DNA of 5,319 bases from Bacillota bacterium (lineage in GTDB: Bacteria; Bacillota_A; Clostridia; Acetivibrionales; DUMB01): contig JAMOAC010000087.1 of assembly GCA_023621975.1 (NCBI GenBank), forward strand, positions 1 through 5,319, written 5' to 3'. Below the pieces are notes generated by a model. That model did no database searches. It saw only the letters and a program-made list of their open reading frames with translations, and was not told the origin of the DNA. The position numbers and the translations under genes were made by a program. Below are positions 1-5,200 of this stretch, in pieces (position 1 is the stretch's first letter; every line of letters starts with the position of its first letter).

Positions 1-440
1 TGCTGGCCTCCCGACAGCTCGGTCGGCTTATGGTGCATTCTTTCACCCAAACCGACACTCTCCAGTGCTTCTTTAGCCCTTTTGCGCCTTATCCTTGCGC
101 CGACGCCCTGATAAATCAGGGGAAGTTCCACATTTTCCAGGGCCGTCAGCTTTTGAAGAAGATTAAAGTTTTGAAATATAAAGCCTATTTTTTTACTCCT
201 TATCTCCGCAAGCTGGTTATCGTTCAGCTTGCTTACCTCCATTCCTTCAAGTAAATATGTGCCGGAAGTGGGCGTATCCAGTAAGCCAATCATATTCATC
301 AGCGTTGACTTGCCTGAACCGGAAGGCCCAGTTATAGCTACAAACTCGTGCTGCCTTATGTGAAGGGATACATTGTCAAGTGCTTTTACAACATTATCTC
401 CCATTCTGTACTCTTTACACATGTTAATTATTTGTATCAT
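1..440 (-). CDS. ABC transporter ATP-binding protein, MacB/LolD type (partial, C-terminus off window)
   Basis: Cytoplasmic ATPase subunit of an ABC exporter of the MacB/LolD/YknY group; it would hydrolyse ATP to drive an FtsX-like permease working with the adaptor encoded just upstream. The first 146 residues are visible. They contain a Walker A motif GPSGSGKST (about residues 38-46), a Q-loop in FIFQNFNLL (Gln about 90) typical of the LolD/MacB group, and the ABC signature LSGGQ (142-146) at the window edge. The Walker B, D-loop and H-loop lie outside. The ATG at 440 is preceded by GGTGGTGA five bases upstream. The gene starts 15 bases after the adaptor stop codon, so the two are almost certainly one operon and probably translationally coupled. 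The substrate cannot be predicted. No frame disruption is seen. Confidence 0.95.
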   Translation of the reverse strand, partial: MIQIINMCKEYRMGDNVVKALDNVSLHIRQHEFVAITGPSGSGKSTLMNMIGLLDTPTSGTYLLEGMEVSKLNDNQLAEIRSKKIGFIFQNFNLLQKLTALENVELPLIYQGVGARIRRKRAKEALESVGLGERMHHKPTELSGGQ

Positions 441-455
441 TCAAGTCACCACCGA

Positions 456-2249
456 TTAATTACGAATTCCGCTGCTATTACCGCTTCTTTGCTCAGTATC
501 GTCTCTTTCACCGTTTCTCTGCCCGCCACCGAAGCCTCTCATCATTCCGTTGCGCATTCTTAAATCGCTTTCATCTGAACCTGCAAGTGGAGGAAGTACA
601 ACCACATCCCCTTCCTGCAGCCCGCTTATGACTTCAATGTAATCATCATTGTTAATTCCCAGTTCCACCTGGGTTAATACTGTATTTTCATAATACCTGT
701 CATTGCGGCCAGCAACTGTGTCAGGGTTATTGCTTGTTGTCCCGTCCGGGGGTTCAGCTGCCGTTTTGCCGCCCTGGATGCCCTGCTTTTTATCTGCGTC
801 CATGCCTGCCTTCCCTTTAACATATACATAGTATTTATCTCCTATTTTTTGAACTGCCTCCAGCGGCAAAATCAGAATATTGTTTCTCTCGCCCACAATA
901 ATTTCTGCGTTCGCATTCATCCCCACCTTAAGGTTGGAAGCTTCATTTATCCGAATGGTTACAGGGTAGGTTGTGACTCCGTTTGATGAATTGCCCTCTA
1001 TGGCAATTTTCGATACCGTTCCTGAAATCGGGTTGTCAAACGTTTCCTTTAGTGCGTCCACAGTTATGTTCACTTTTTGCCCTTCTTTTATTTTCGCAAT
1101 GTCAAGTTCATCAATCGGTACGGAAAATTCCATATGTAAAGGGTCAAGAATTGTAAAAAGGACATCCGTGGGTTTCACATTATCCCCTTCTTCAACATTC
1201 CGGGAAACAATTATACCGTCAATCGGCGAATATATTTTATAATTATCAAGCTGCTTTTCTGCTGATTCCAGTTGATAGTGAAGTTCTTCCAGGTTTAAAT
1301 CCGTTGATTGCAATGAAACTTCCAAATCGTCATTCTTTAGCTTTATTAACAGTTGCCCGGCACGGACAAACTGGTCTTCACGCACCTTTATACTTTCAAC
1401 GGTTCCGGAAGATTCACTTTTTACCACCTTGCTGTTGACATACTCCAATTTCCCGGCCTCAGTACTGGTTTGGGACTTTCCGTTTACCTGAATCTCAACA
1501 CGGGCATTCATTCCGTCCTTCAAAAAGCCGGGATTATCAAGAACCACTTCAACATTGTATGTAATCTTGCCCGAACTTGTAACAGCAGGGCTGTTGCTGA
1601 CATATGAAACAGTTCCTTTTACAGATTGCCCCAAGTCTTCAACATTTACCTTTACATTCTGTCCGACATGAATGTCCCTGGCAACATCATCGCTGAATGC
1701 CACCTTGAGTTTCAGTCTCGAATAATCGGTTATAGTGAGCACATCGGCGCCCTTTATTAAATTATCCCCAACTTCGGGAATTATGTTTGTAACATATCCG
1801 TCAAAAGGGGCAGTTATGGAAAGGTTATTAAGTTCTCTTTTGTTTTTCTCAGCTGTTAATTTAGCCTGTTCTATACTGTTCTTGATTTTTTTTATATTTA
1901 ATCTTGCATCCGAATCATCAATTTCAAGGAGTAAATCACCTGCTTTTACACTGTCACCTTCCTCAAAGTATACTTTCGTAACCTTACCTGTTACAGAAGG
2001 TGATATTTCCGGTTTATTTGAAGATATTATTGAGCCCGACGCTGTGACGGTACTTACGATATCCCCACGTGTTACCAATGCCGTCCTTTGTTTAACGGAA
2101 TTTCTTGCCACATATAACCTCGGCCTGATAATCAGCCTGAAAACAAGCATTAAAAGCAGTAAAAAACATAAAATTCCTATTACAACATGCTTTCCCTTTA
2201 TTCTTTTTGAATGCGTTTTCCTTTCCGGTAAGTATGTTTCCTTTTCCAA
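456..2249 (-). CDS. HlyD/MacA-family membrane-anchored efflux adaptor with duplicated core (597 aa)
   Basis: Adaptor (membrane fusion) subunit of an ABC export system, anchored in the cytoplasmic membrane with the bulk outside. A basic N-terminus (KRIKGK) precedes one membrane helix (about residues 21-41). Two similar adaptor cores follow. Core 1 (about 80-255) has a lipoyl half around GKVTKVYFEEGDSVKAG, a short coiled coil (116-142), a second lipoyl half (ITAPFDGYVTNI), and a beta-barrel ending GMNARVEI. Core 2 (about 270-452) repeats the order: GTVESIKVREDQFVRAG, helix 306-337, IYSPIDGIIVSR, and a barrel ending GMNANAEI. A membrane-proximal-type domain (458-556) is interrupted by a polar insert (about 479-520), and the tail is rich in Gly, Arg, Asn and Asp. 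At 597 residues it is much longer than the usual 350-420. The start is TTG at 2249, chosen because GGGGAGGT lies seven bases upstream and the next Met is inside the membrane helix. The ATPase gene follows directly. Confidence 0.93.
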   Translation of the reverse strand: MEKETYLPERKTHSKRIKGKHVVIGILCFLLLLMLVFRLIIRPRLYVARNSVKQRTALVTRGDIVSTVTASGSIISSNKPEISPSVTGKVTKVYFEEGDSVKAGDLLLEIDDSDARLNIKKIKNSIEQAKLTAEKNKRELNNLSITAPFDGYVTNIIPEVGDNLIKGADVLTITDYSRLKLKVAFSDDVARDIHVGQNVKVNVEDLGQSVKGTVSYVSNSPAVTSSGKITYNVEVVLDNPGFLKDGMNARVEIQVNGKSQTSTEAGKLEYVNSKVVKSESSGTVESIKVREDQFVRAGQLLIKLKNDDLEVSLQSTDLNLEELHYQLESAEKQLDNYKIYSPIDGIIVSRNVEEGDNVKPTDVLFTILDPLHMEFSVPIDELDIAKIKEGQKVNITVDALKETFDNPISGTVSKIAIEGNSSNGVTTYPVTIRINEASNLKVGMNANAEIIVGERNNILILPLEAVQKIGDKYYVYVKGKAGMDADKKQGIQGGKTAAEPPDGTTSNNPDTVAGRNDRYYENTVLTQVELGINNDDYIEVISGLQEGDVVVLPPLAGSDESDLRMRNGMMRGFGGGQRNGERDDTEQRSGNSSGIRN

Positions 2250-2336
2250 AGTTATTACCTCCCCGCAAACATCGATGTACTATAATAAACTGCCCAAGGA
2301 ATTTACCATTCACAATAACCGGTCTCTTTATGCATA

Positions 2337-2367
2337 ATTTTAACCTATTTTGCCACTTACATGTAAA
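2337..2367 (-). promoter_or_regulatory. Possible sigma-A promoter of the adaptor-ATPase operon
   Basis: On the minus strand TTTACA (2362-2367) is followed by TTAAAA (2338-2343, spacer 18) or TAAAAT (2337-2342, spacer 19). Initiation would fall near 2330 and give a leader of about 80 bases before the TTG start. The match is moderate in AT-rich DNA where chance matches are common, but the position between the upstream tRNA terminator and the operon is right. Confidence 0.28.
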
Positions 2368-2435
2368 AAAAGAATGTGATAAATGTAAATAATTTGTGAA
2401 CACGGGAACGGTTGTGACGAGGACAGCTTGGAAAT

Positions 2436-2507
2436 GTGACAGGAGACGGTTCCTTGTTACCTCCAAGGAACCAACCCCTGTTACAATTGGGAACCATCCC
2501 TGATAAC
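2436..2507. repeat. Degenerate GGAACC-type intergenic repeat cluster with long imperfect hairpin
   Basis: Two direct copies of an 18-base unit, GGAACCAACCCCTGTTAC (2467-2484) and GGAACCATCCCTGATAAC (2490-2507), follow an inverted copy, GTGACAGGAGACGGTTCC (2436-2453). The inverted copy and first direct copy fold into a hairpin over 2436-2484: an outer 8-bp stem with one G-T pair (2436-2443 with 2477-2484), a 4x4 internal loop, an inner perfect 9-bp stem GGTTCCTTG/CAAGGAACC (2448-2456 with 2464-2472), and a 7-base loop. No T-tract follows, so it is not a standard terminator. Related units occur at 3566-3615. From memory, similar short GGAACCGTCCC-like units are scattered through clostridial intergenic DNA; this was not searched. 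Confidence 0.7.
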
Positions 2508-2509
2508 AC

Positions 2510-2544
2510 AAAAAACCCTGCAAACTCAACGTTTACAGGGTTTT
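2510..2544 (-). terminator. Rho-independent terminator of the tRNA-Glu/tRNA-Asp operon
   Basis: Read on the minus strand, CCCTGTAAAC pairs with GTTTGCAGGG (10 bp, one G-T pair) around the 5-base loop GTTGA, and the stem is followed by six T residues (2510-2515). It begins about 10 bases after the tRNA-Asp CCA end, so it ends the tRNA transcript and insulates the adaptor operon. Four T residues on the other side give only weak activity in the plus direction. Confidence 0.9.
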
Positions 2545-2549
2545 AAACC

Positions 2550-2626
2550 TGGCGACCCGGAAGGGACTTGAACCCTCGACCTCCAGCGTGACAGGCTGGC
2601 ATTCTAACCAACTGAACTACCGGGCC
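2550..2626 (-). tRNA. tRNA-Asp (GTC)
   Basis: A 77-base tRNA including the encoded CCA (2550-2552). The acceptor stem GGCCCGG/CCGGGTC has one G-T pair, and the discriminator base is G, as expected for tRNA-Asp. The D-arm region reads TAGTTCAGTTGGTTAGAA. The anticodon stem CCAGC/GCTGG closes the loop CTGTCAC, giving anticodon GTC (complement of 2590-2592). The T-loop GGTTCAAGTCC is canonical. It is the second gene of a two-tRNA transcript, 44 bases downstream of tRNA-Glu and just upstream of the terminator. Confidence 0.97.
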
Positions 2627-2670
2627 GAAACTGCAGAGAATAAAACCTTTATGTTCCATTCTCTGCTGTT

Positions 2671-2745
2671 TGGTGACCCATAGGGGACTCGAACCCCTGT
2701 TACCGCCGTGAAAGGGCGGTGTCTTAACCGCTTGACCAATGGGCC
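2671..2745 (-). tRNA. tRNA-Glu (TTC)
   Basis: A 75-base tRNA including the encoded CCA (2671-2673). The acceptor stem GGCCCAT/ATGGGTC has one G-T pair and the discriminator is A, which is common in Gram-positive tRNA-Glu. The D-arm region reads TTGGTCAAGCGGTTAAGAC. The anticodon stem CCGCC/GGCGG closes the loop CTTTCAC, giving anticodon TTC (complement of 2710-2712). The T-arm is CAGGGGTTCGAGTCCCCT. It is the first gene of the Glu-Asp tRNA operon. Confidence 0.97.
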
Positions 2746-2791
2746 ACATAAGGTTACATAATCAAGCCGCAGTAAAGCAACAGCAAAGATT

Positions 2792-2820
2792 ATTTTAATG
2801 GGTAACAGGTGAAATGTCAA
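2792..2820 (-). promoter_or_regulatory. Near-consensus sigma-A promoter of the tRNA operon
   Basis: TTGACA (2815-2820), a 17-base spacer and TAAAAT (2792-2797) on the minus strand put the transcription start near 2785, about 40 bases before the tRNA-Glu 5' end. A perfect -35 with optimal spacing fits the high expression expected of stable RNA. It begins only 14 bases after the stop codon of the cyclase-family gene; no GC-rich terminator lies between, so upstream readthrough could also feed the tRNAs. Confidence 0.85.
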
Positions 2821-2833
2821 GTATAATTTAAAA

Positions 2834-3481
2834 TTAATTTATTTCCATCAACGCTACTCTCACAGGAGAACCATCCGCCCCGTCAATTTTTAACGGTAAA
2901 AAGGAGCACAGATACTCCCCGTCCGCTACATCTTTCAGGTATAAACCCTCTACAATAATGATTCCGTTTGACAAAAAAAGCCTATGAACGGGATATTCCC
3001 GTTCATTAAATCCGTCTATGGAAAAATAGTCTATACCTACTACCGCCACCTTTTTTTCAAGAAGATATTCCGCAGCAGATATATCCATGTAAACGTAGTT
3101 CTGATAAAAATCACCGTTCTCGGGTAAATCACTGTTTGAAGTCCTGAAAAACAAAGCATCCCCTTCAACAATAGGCAAGTCCTCTAAATCTTCCCTGGTT
3201 ATGCACTCTTTCGCATTTACGCTGATAACCTTGACAAACCTTAAAAAGTTATGGGGCTCCATTGATGAAACATCTCCGCCTCCTTCAATGAAGTGGAGCG
3301 GTGCATCAATATGCGTACCTGTATGCAGCCCCATAGATATGCAAGAAAGGTTAAAATCACTTCCATCTTCTGTTGAACAACACTTAACAATTCGTACTTC
3401 GGGATCCCCGGGCCATACGGTCATATCTTCCGATATTTTTCTGCTGACATCTATAACTTTTCCAACCTTCATTCCAACCAT
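2834..3481 (-). CDS. Cyclase-family metal-dependent hydrolase (KynB-like fold, 215 aa)
   Basis: Cytosolic metal-dependent hydrolase of the cyclase family (Pfam cyclase; includes kynurenine formamidase KynB and isatin hydrolase). Visible family marks are: VIDVSRKISEDM at the N-terminus, VWPGDP (22-27), the metal-binding signature HTGTHIDAPLH (53-63) with H53, H57, D59 and H63, the segment VVGIDYFSID (147-156), and H166 with E178 in VEGL, matching the active-site His and Glu of KynB-type enzymes. The full residue set suggests an active enzyme. The substrate is unclear: no tryptophan-degradation gene is in view, so kynurenine formamidase is only one option. The start is uncertain: ATG at 3481 has GGGAG only three bases upstream, while the in-frame ATG at 3472 (Met4) is 12 bases from it and fits family N-termini slightly better. 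It lies 184 bases after speE, possibly on the same transcript. Confidence 0.9.
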   Translation of the reverse strand: MVGMKVGKVIDVSRKISEDMTVWPGDPEVRIVKCCSTEDGSDFNLSCISMGLHTGTHIDAPLHFIEGGGDVSSMEPHNFLRFVKVISVNAKECITREDLEDLPIVEGDALFFRTSNSDLPENGDFYQNYVYMDISAAEYLLEKKVAVVGIDYFSIDGFNEREYPVHRLFLSNGIIIVEGLYLKDVADGEYLCSFLPLKIDGADGSPVRVALMEIN

Positions 3482-3508
3482 CTACTCCCTGCATCAATGA
3501 GCAGTTTA

Positions 3509-3615
3509 GGGTCAGTTTTCAGTTTGCGGGACAGTTTTACTGCCATAATGGAATACTTATTGTGCAGAACTGTCCCCGTCATTGCACGCCATTCGAGAAC
3601 TGTCCCTGTCGTTAC
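3509..3615. repeat. Second cluster of the degenerate GAACTGTCCC-type repeat
   Basis: AGAACTGTCCCCGTCATTGC (3566-3585) and AGAACTGTCCCTGTCGTTAC (3596-3615) match at 17 of 20 positions with a period of exactly 30 bases. An inverted partial copy GGGACAGTT (3528-3536) pairs perfectly with AACTGTCCC (3568-3576) across 31 bases, and a further GGGTCAGTTTT (3509-3519) resembles GGGACAGTTTT (3528-3538). The units resemble those at 2467-2507 (shared core GAAC-x-x-TCCC-x-G). The cluster fills most of the gap between speE and the cyclase-family gene. No open reading frame, terminal inverted repeats or target duplication is visible. Confidence 0.65.
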
Positions 3616-3665
3616 GTTTTTTTTCGTTTAATCACCTGGCTTAGCCTGATAACTGTCTTCAAGTC

Positions 3666-4526
3666 CTATTCAAGAATTTCCTTCATAAAGTTAGGGAGTT
3701 CAAAACATGATCTGAATATCCCTTCGTTTATATACTTTGTATTTTTCACAAGCCTGGTCGTATCAGCGTTCAGAGGGTCATATTTCTGTGACGCAATTGT
3801 AAAGCTCCAGAATCCTCCGGGATAGCTCGGAACCACAGCCATGTAAGTCCTGACTATATTGAAGTGATTACATAGAAATTTATGTGTCCTTTTCAATACA
3901 TCTTTATAAAACACCGGCGATTCGCTTTGACATACCAGTATGCCGTCAGGCCTGAGACAATTTTTTGCGTCTATATAAAATTTCTCTGAGAAGAGGTTTT
4001 CCGCCGGACCTACAGGATCGGAGGAATCTATAATAATAACATCATACATGTTCTTTCTGCTTTTTACATATTCTACACCGTCATCAAATATGAAATTTAC
4101 TCGTTTATCATGCGGAGCATTTCCTGCAATGGACGGAATGTGCTTTATACTCTCCCTTACCACCAGCTCGTCAATTTCCACCATGTCAATTTTTTGGGGA
4201 TATGTATATTTCGTTATTTCACTTACGGCACCGCAATCCCCTCCGCCGATTACGAGTATGTCCCTTGGAGACGGATGGGTTACAAGAGGTACGTGTGAGA
4301 TCATTTCATTATAAATATATCCGTCCAATTCATTTGTCTGCATAACTCCGTCAAGGACCAGGCAGCGCCCGAAATCATATGTATCAATTATGTCAATTTG
4401 CTGGAAAGGTGATTTGACTGAAGAAATTATTTCTTTTACCCTGTAACCAACCTTTAGATTATCCCTGTCGTTCTCAACAAACCACATTTCCCCGTCAATA
4501 TTTTTCAAATAATCCAGGTTAATCAT
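3666..4526 (-). CDS. speE: Spermidine synthase (polyamine aminopropyltransferase, 286 aa)
   Basis: Cytosolic enzyme that transfers the aminopropyl group of decarboxylated SAM to putrescine, making spermidine and methylthioadenosine. An N-terminal beta-domain (GEMWFVEND about 12-20; LVLDGVMQTNELDGY about 56-70; IYNEMISHVPL 71-81) precedes a Rossmann methyltransferase-like domain. There, LVIGGGDCG (91-99) is the nucleotide motif, VEID (116-119) the ribose-binding acid, FDDG (147-150) the adenine-side motif, and IDSSDPVGP (166-174) carries the catalytic Asp; SESPVFY (201-207) and PSYPGGFWSFTIAS (233-246) are family marks. The usual GGGDGG is GGGDCG here and the usual Arg of the REI segment is Ser102. 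I chose ATG 4526 because GGAG lies eight bases upstream and the length fits the family (about 275-290). In-frame ATGs at 4622, 4613 and 4610 would add 28-32 residues without family resemblance. No speD, speA or speB is in view. Confidence 0.93.
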   Translation of the reverse strand: MINLDYLKNIDGEMWFVENDRDNLKVGYRVKEIISSVKSPFQQIDIIDTYDFGRCLVLDGVMQTNELDGYIYNEMISHVPLVTHPSPRDILVIGGGDCGAVSEITKYTYPQKIDMVEIDELVVRESIKHIPSIAGNAPHDKRVNFIFDDGVEYVKSRKNMYDVIIIDSSDPVGPAENLFSEKFYIDAKNCLRPDGILVCQSESPVFYKDVLKRTHKFLCNHFNIVRTYMAVVPSYPGGFWSFTIASQKYDPLNADTTRLVKNTKYINEGIFRSCFELPNFMKEILE

Positions 4527-4689
4527 TTTATTAGCTCCGGCTAATTTACAGGAAACCAACCATGTTATTGCATTACCATGATATGTACCTGTTAAAACTG
4601 CCGAGTGCATCATAATCCTCATGTTCCCTGCATCCAGCCGGATAAAATCCCTCCTTGTTCAAGGTAATTTATTGAAGCACAACACGGCA
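4527..4689 (-). promoter_or_regulatory. Long speE 5' leader, possible regulatory RNA or N-terminal extension
   Basis: From the predicted transcription start near 4689 to the preferred ATG is about 163 bases. The leader has a strong Shine-Dalgarno AAGGAGGG (4649-4656) with no start codon at normal distance; the first ATG (4633, 15 bases on) opens a four-codon frame MQGT whose TGA overlaps the in-frame speE ATG at 4622 as ATGA. The SD is partly covered by CCTTG/CAAGG (4653-4664). Further on, ACAGG (4588-4592) can pair with CCTGT (4548-4552). I do not recognise a known riboswitch class. The alternative reading is that translation begins at 4622-4610 and the enzyme has an extra N-terminus. Confidence 0.35.
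4531..4544 (-). promoter_or_regulatory. Ribosome binding site of speE inside a small hairpin
   Basis: On the minus strand TTAGC-CGGA-GCTAA is a perfect 5-bp stem with a 4-base loop. The Shine-Dalgarno GGAG (4535-4538) occupies three loop bases and the first base of the 3' strand, eight bases before the ATG at 4526. The site supports 4526 as the start. The hairpin is short and AT-rich at its base, so it may only modulate access. Confidence 0.5.
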
Positions 4690-4695
4690 ATTAAT

Positions 4696-4724
4696 ATTTT
4701 ACAGTGCAGTAGCATTTTGTGCAA
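4696..4724 (-). promoter_or_regulatory. Sigma-A promoter of speE
   Basis: TTGCAC (4719-4724), a 17-base spacer and TAAAAT (4696-4701) on the minus strand, with initiation expected near 4689. The elements are close to consensus with optimal spacing, and the site is the only strong candidate between speE and the divergent small gene. Confidence 0.65.
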
Positions 4725-4819
4725 GTTCGTGAAATTTCAGCATAAAACTGATTTTTCGGGCAAATTAAGCTCATTTGAAGGATTCATGAACTGGTTATGG
4801 TCTTATAAGTTCTAAAGTT

Positions 4820-4848
4820 AACATAACGGTTGTCCGGCGCATACTATA
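4820..4848 (+). promoter_or_regulatory. Candidate sporulation (sigma-K/sigma-E-like) promoter for the small membrane protein
   Basis: AACA (4820-4823), 16 bases, then CATACTATA (4840-4848). This matches the Bacillus sigma-K pattern (mACm, 16-17, CATAnnnTA). Initiation would fall near 4855, leaving a leader of about 128 bases. The motif is short and low in information, so the call rests partly on the sporulation-like appearance of the downstream peptide. Confidence 0.35.
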
Positions 4849-4854
4849 TACTAC

Positions 4855-4896
4855 CACCGATACAGATTCAGTACACTGTCACCGGTACAAATACAG
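4855..4896. repeat. Imperfect 17-base direct repeat in the small-gene leader
   Basis: CACCGATACAGATTCAG (4855-4871) and CACCGGTACAAATACAG (4880-4896) match at 14 of 17 positions with a 25-base period. They sit just after the candidate promoter, in the predicted leader. This could be a regulator-binding pair or a chance duplication. Confidence 0.35.
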
Positions 4897-4983
4897 GTTC
4901 ATTTGATAAAGCTGGACGAGATAACAACACGGGGTTCAATGTCCGTCGAACGTAAAGTTTATTCACATGAAAGGAGGGTTCAT

Positions 4984-5130
4984 ATGGCGGATAAAGGATC
5001 TTACGTGGTAACATGCAATAACGATTCAATTCTGTGGTTTATTATAGTATTTCTCCTTTTATTCTACAGACCTTATGGCTATTGCCCATACTGTCAGCGT
5101 CCATACACCTGTGGCTGCACGTCATCATAA
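4984..5130 (+). CDS. Small one-helix membrane protein with cysteine-rich tail (48 aa)
   Basis: A hypothetical small protein. A polar N-terminus (residues 1-14, Cys11) precedes one strongly hydrophobic helix SILWFIIVFLLLFY (15-28), then an aromatic, cysteine-rich tail with CPYC (34-37) and CGC (43-45). The ATG at 4984 is well supported by AAAGGAGGG ending five bases upstream; an open frame runs further upstream but lacks a comparable ribosome site. The layout, a single membrane helix in a tiny protein with Cys/Tyr/Pro/Gly-rich flanks, resembles small spore-associated peptides of Firmicutes (YjcZ-like), but no clear family motif is present, so this is inference. The CxxC and CxC could bind metal or form disulfides. 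It is transcribed away from speE and is followed by a terminator, so it looks monocistronic. Confidence 0.75.
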   Translation: MADKGSYVVTCNNDSILWFIIVFLLLFYRPYGYCPYCQRPYTCGCTSS

Positions 5131-5148
5131 CAGGTGCATTATTACTGC

Positions 5149-5200
5149 AAAAGGGAGCATCGATCCATACTTTAAAGTAAATCTGCGAGACTCCCTTTTT
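5149..5200 (+). terminator. Terminator-like hairpin after the small membrane protein gene
   Basis: AAAAGGGAG (5149-5157) pairs perfectly with CTCCCTTTT (5191-5199), and T residues run from 5196 to 5200. The enclosed 33 bases include the palindrome TACTTTAAAGTA (5168-5179), which could form an inner hairpin. The loop is larger than in standard terminators. The A-tract on the other arm means it could also act on minus-strand transcripts. It starts 18 bases after the stop codon at 5130. Confidence 0.6.

Noticed and set aside
1735..2337. Plus-strand frame of 200 codons opposite the adaptor gene
   Set aside because: Antisense shadow of a gene with clear domain motifs; no ribosome site or family features.
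2092..2529. Minus-strand frame of 145 codons overlapping the adaptor start
   Set aside because: It covers the adaptor's N-terminal codons in another frame, plus promoter and repeat DNA; composition is not protein-like and it has no ribosome site.
2543..2820. Two minus-strand frames across the tRNA genes
   Set aside because: They read through both tRNAs; the sequence is explained by tRNA structure.
3509..3615. CRISPR-like array because of the 30-base period
   Set aside because: Only two imperfect units with a 10-base spacer plus inverted fragments; no array and no cas genes.
3631..3650. Hairpin ATCA-CCT-GGC-TTA-GCC-TGAT as speE terminator
   Set aside because: Only seven interrupted base pairs, and on the minus strand it is followed by A residues rather than a T-tract.
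4621..4815. Plus-strand frame of 64 codons opposite the speE leader
   Set aside because: No Shine-Dalgarno before its ATG, no recognisable features, and it covers the speE promoter region.
4903..4983. Upstream extension of the small membrane protein to a TTG at 4903
   Set aside because: No ribosome site there, whereas the ATG at 4984 has a near-perfect AAAGGAGGG at correct spacing.
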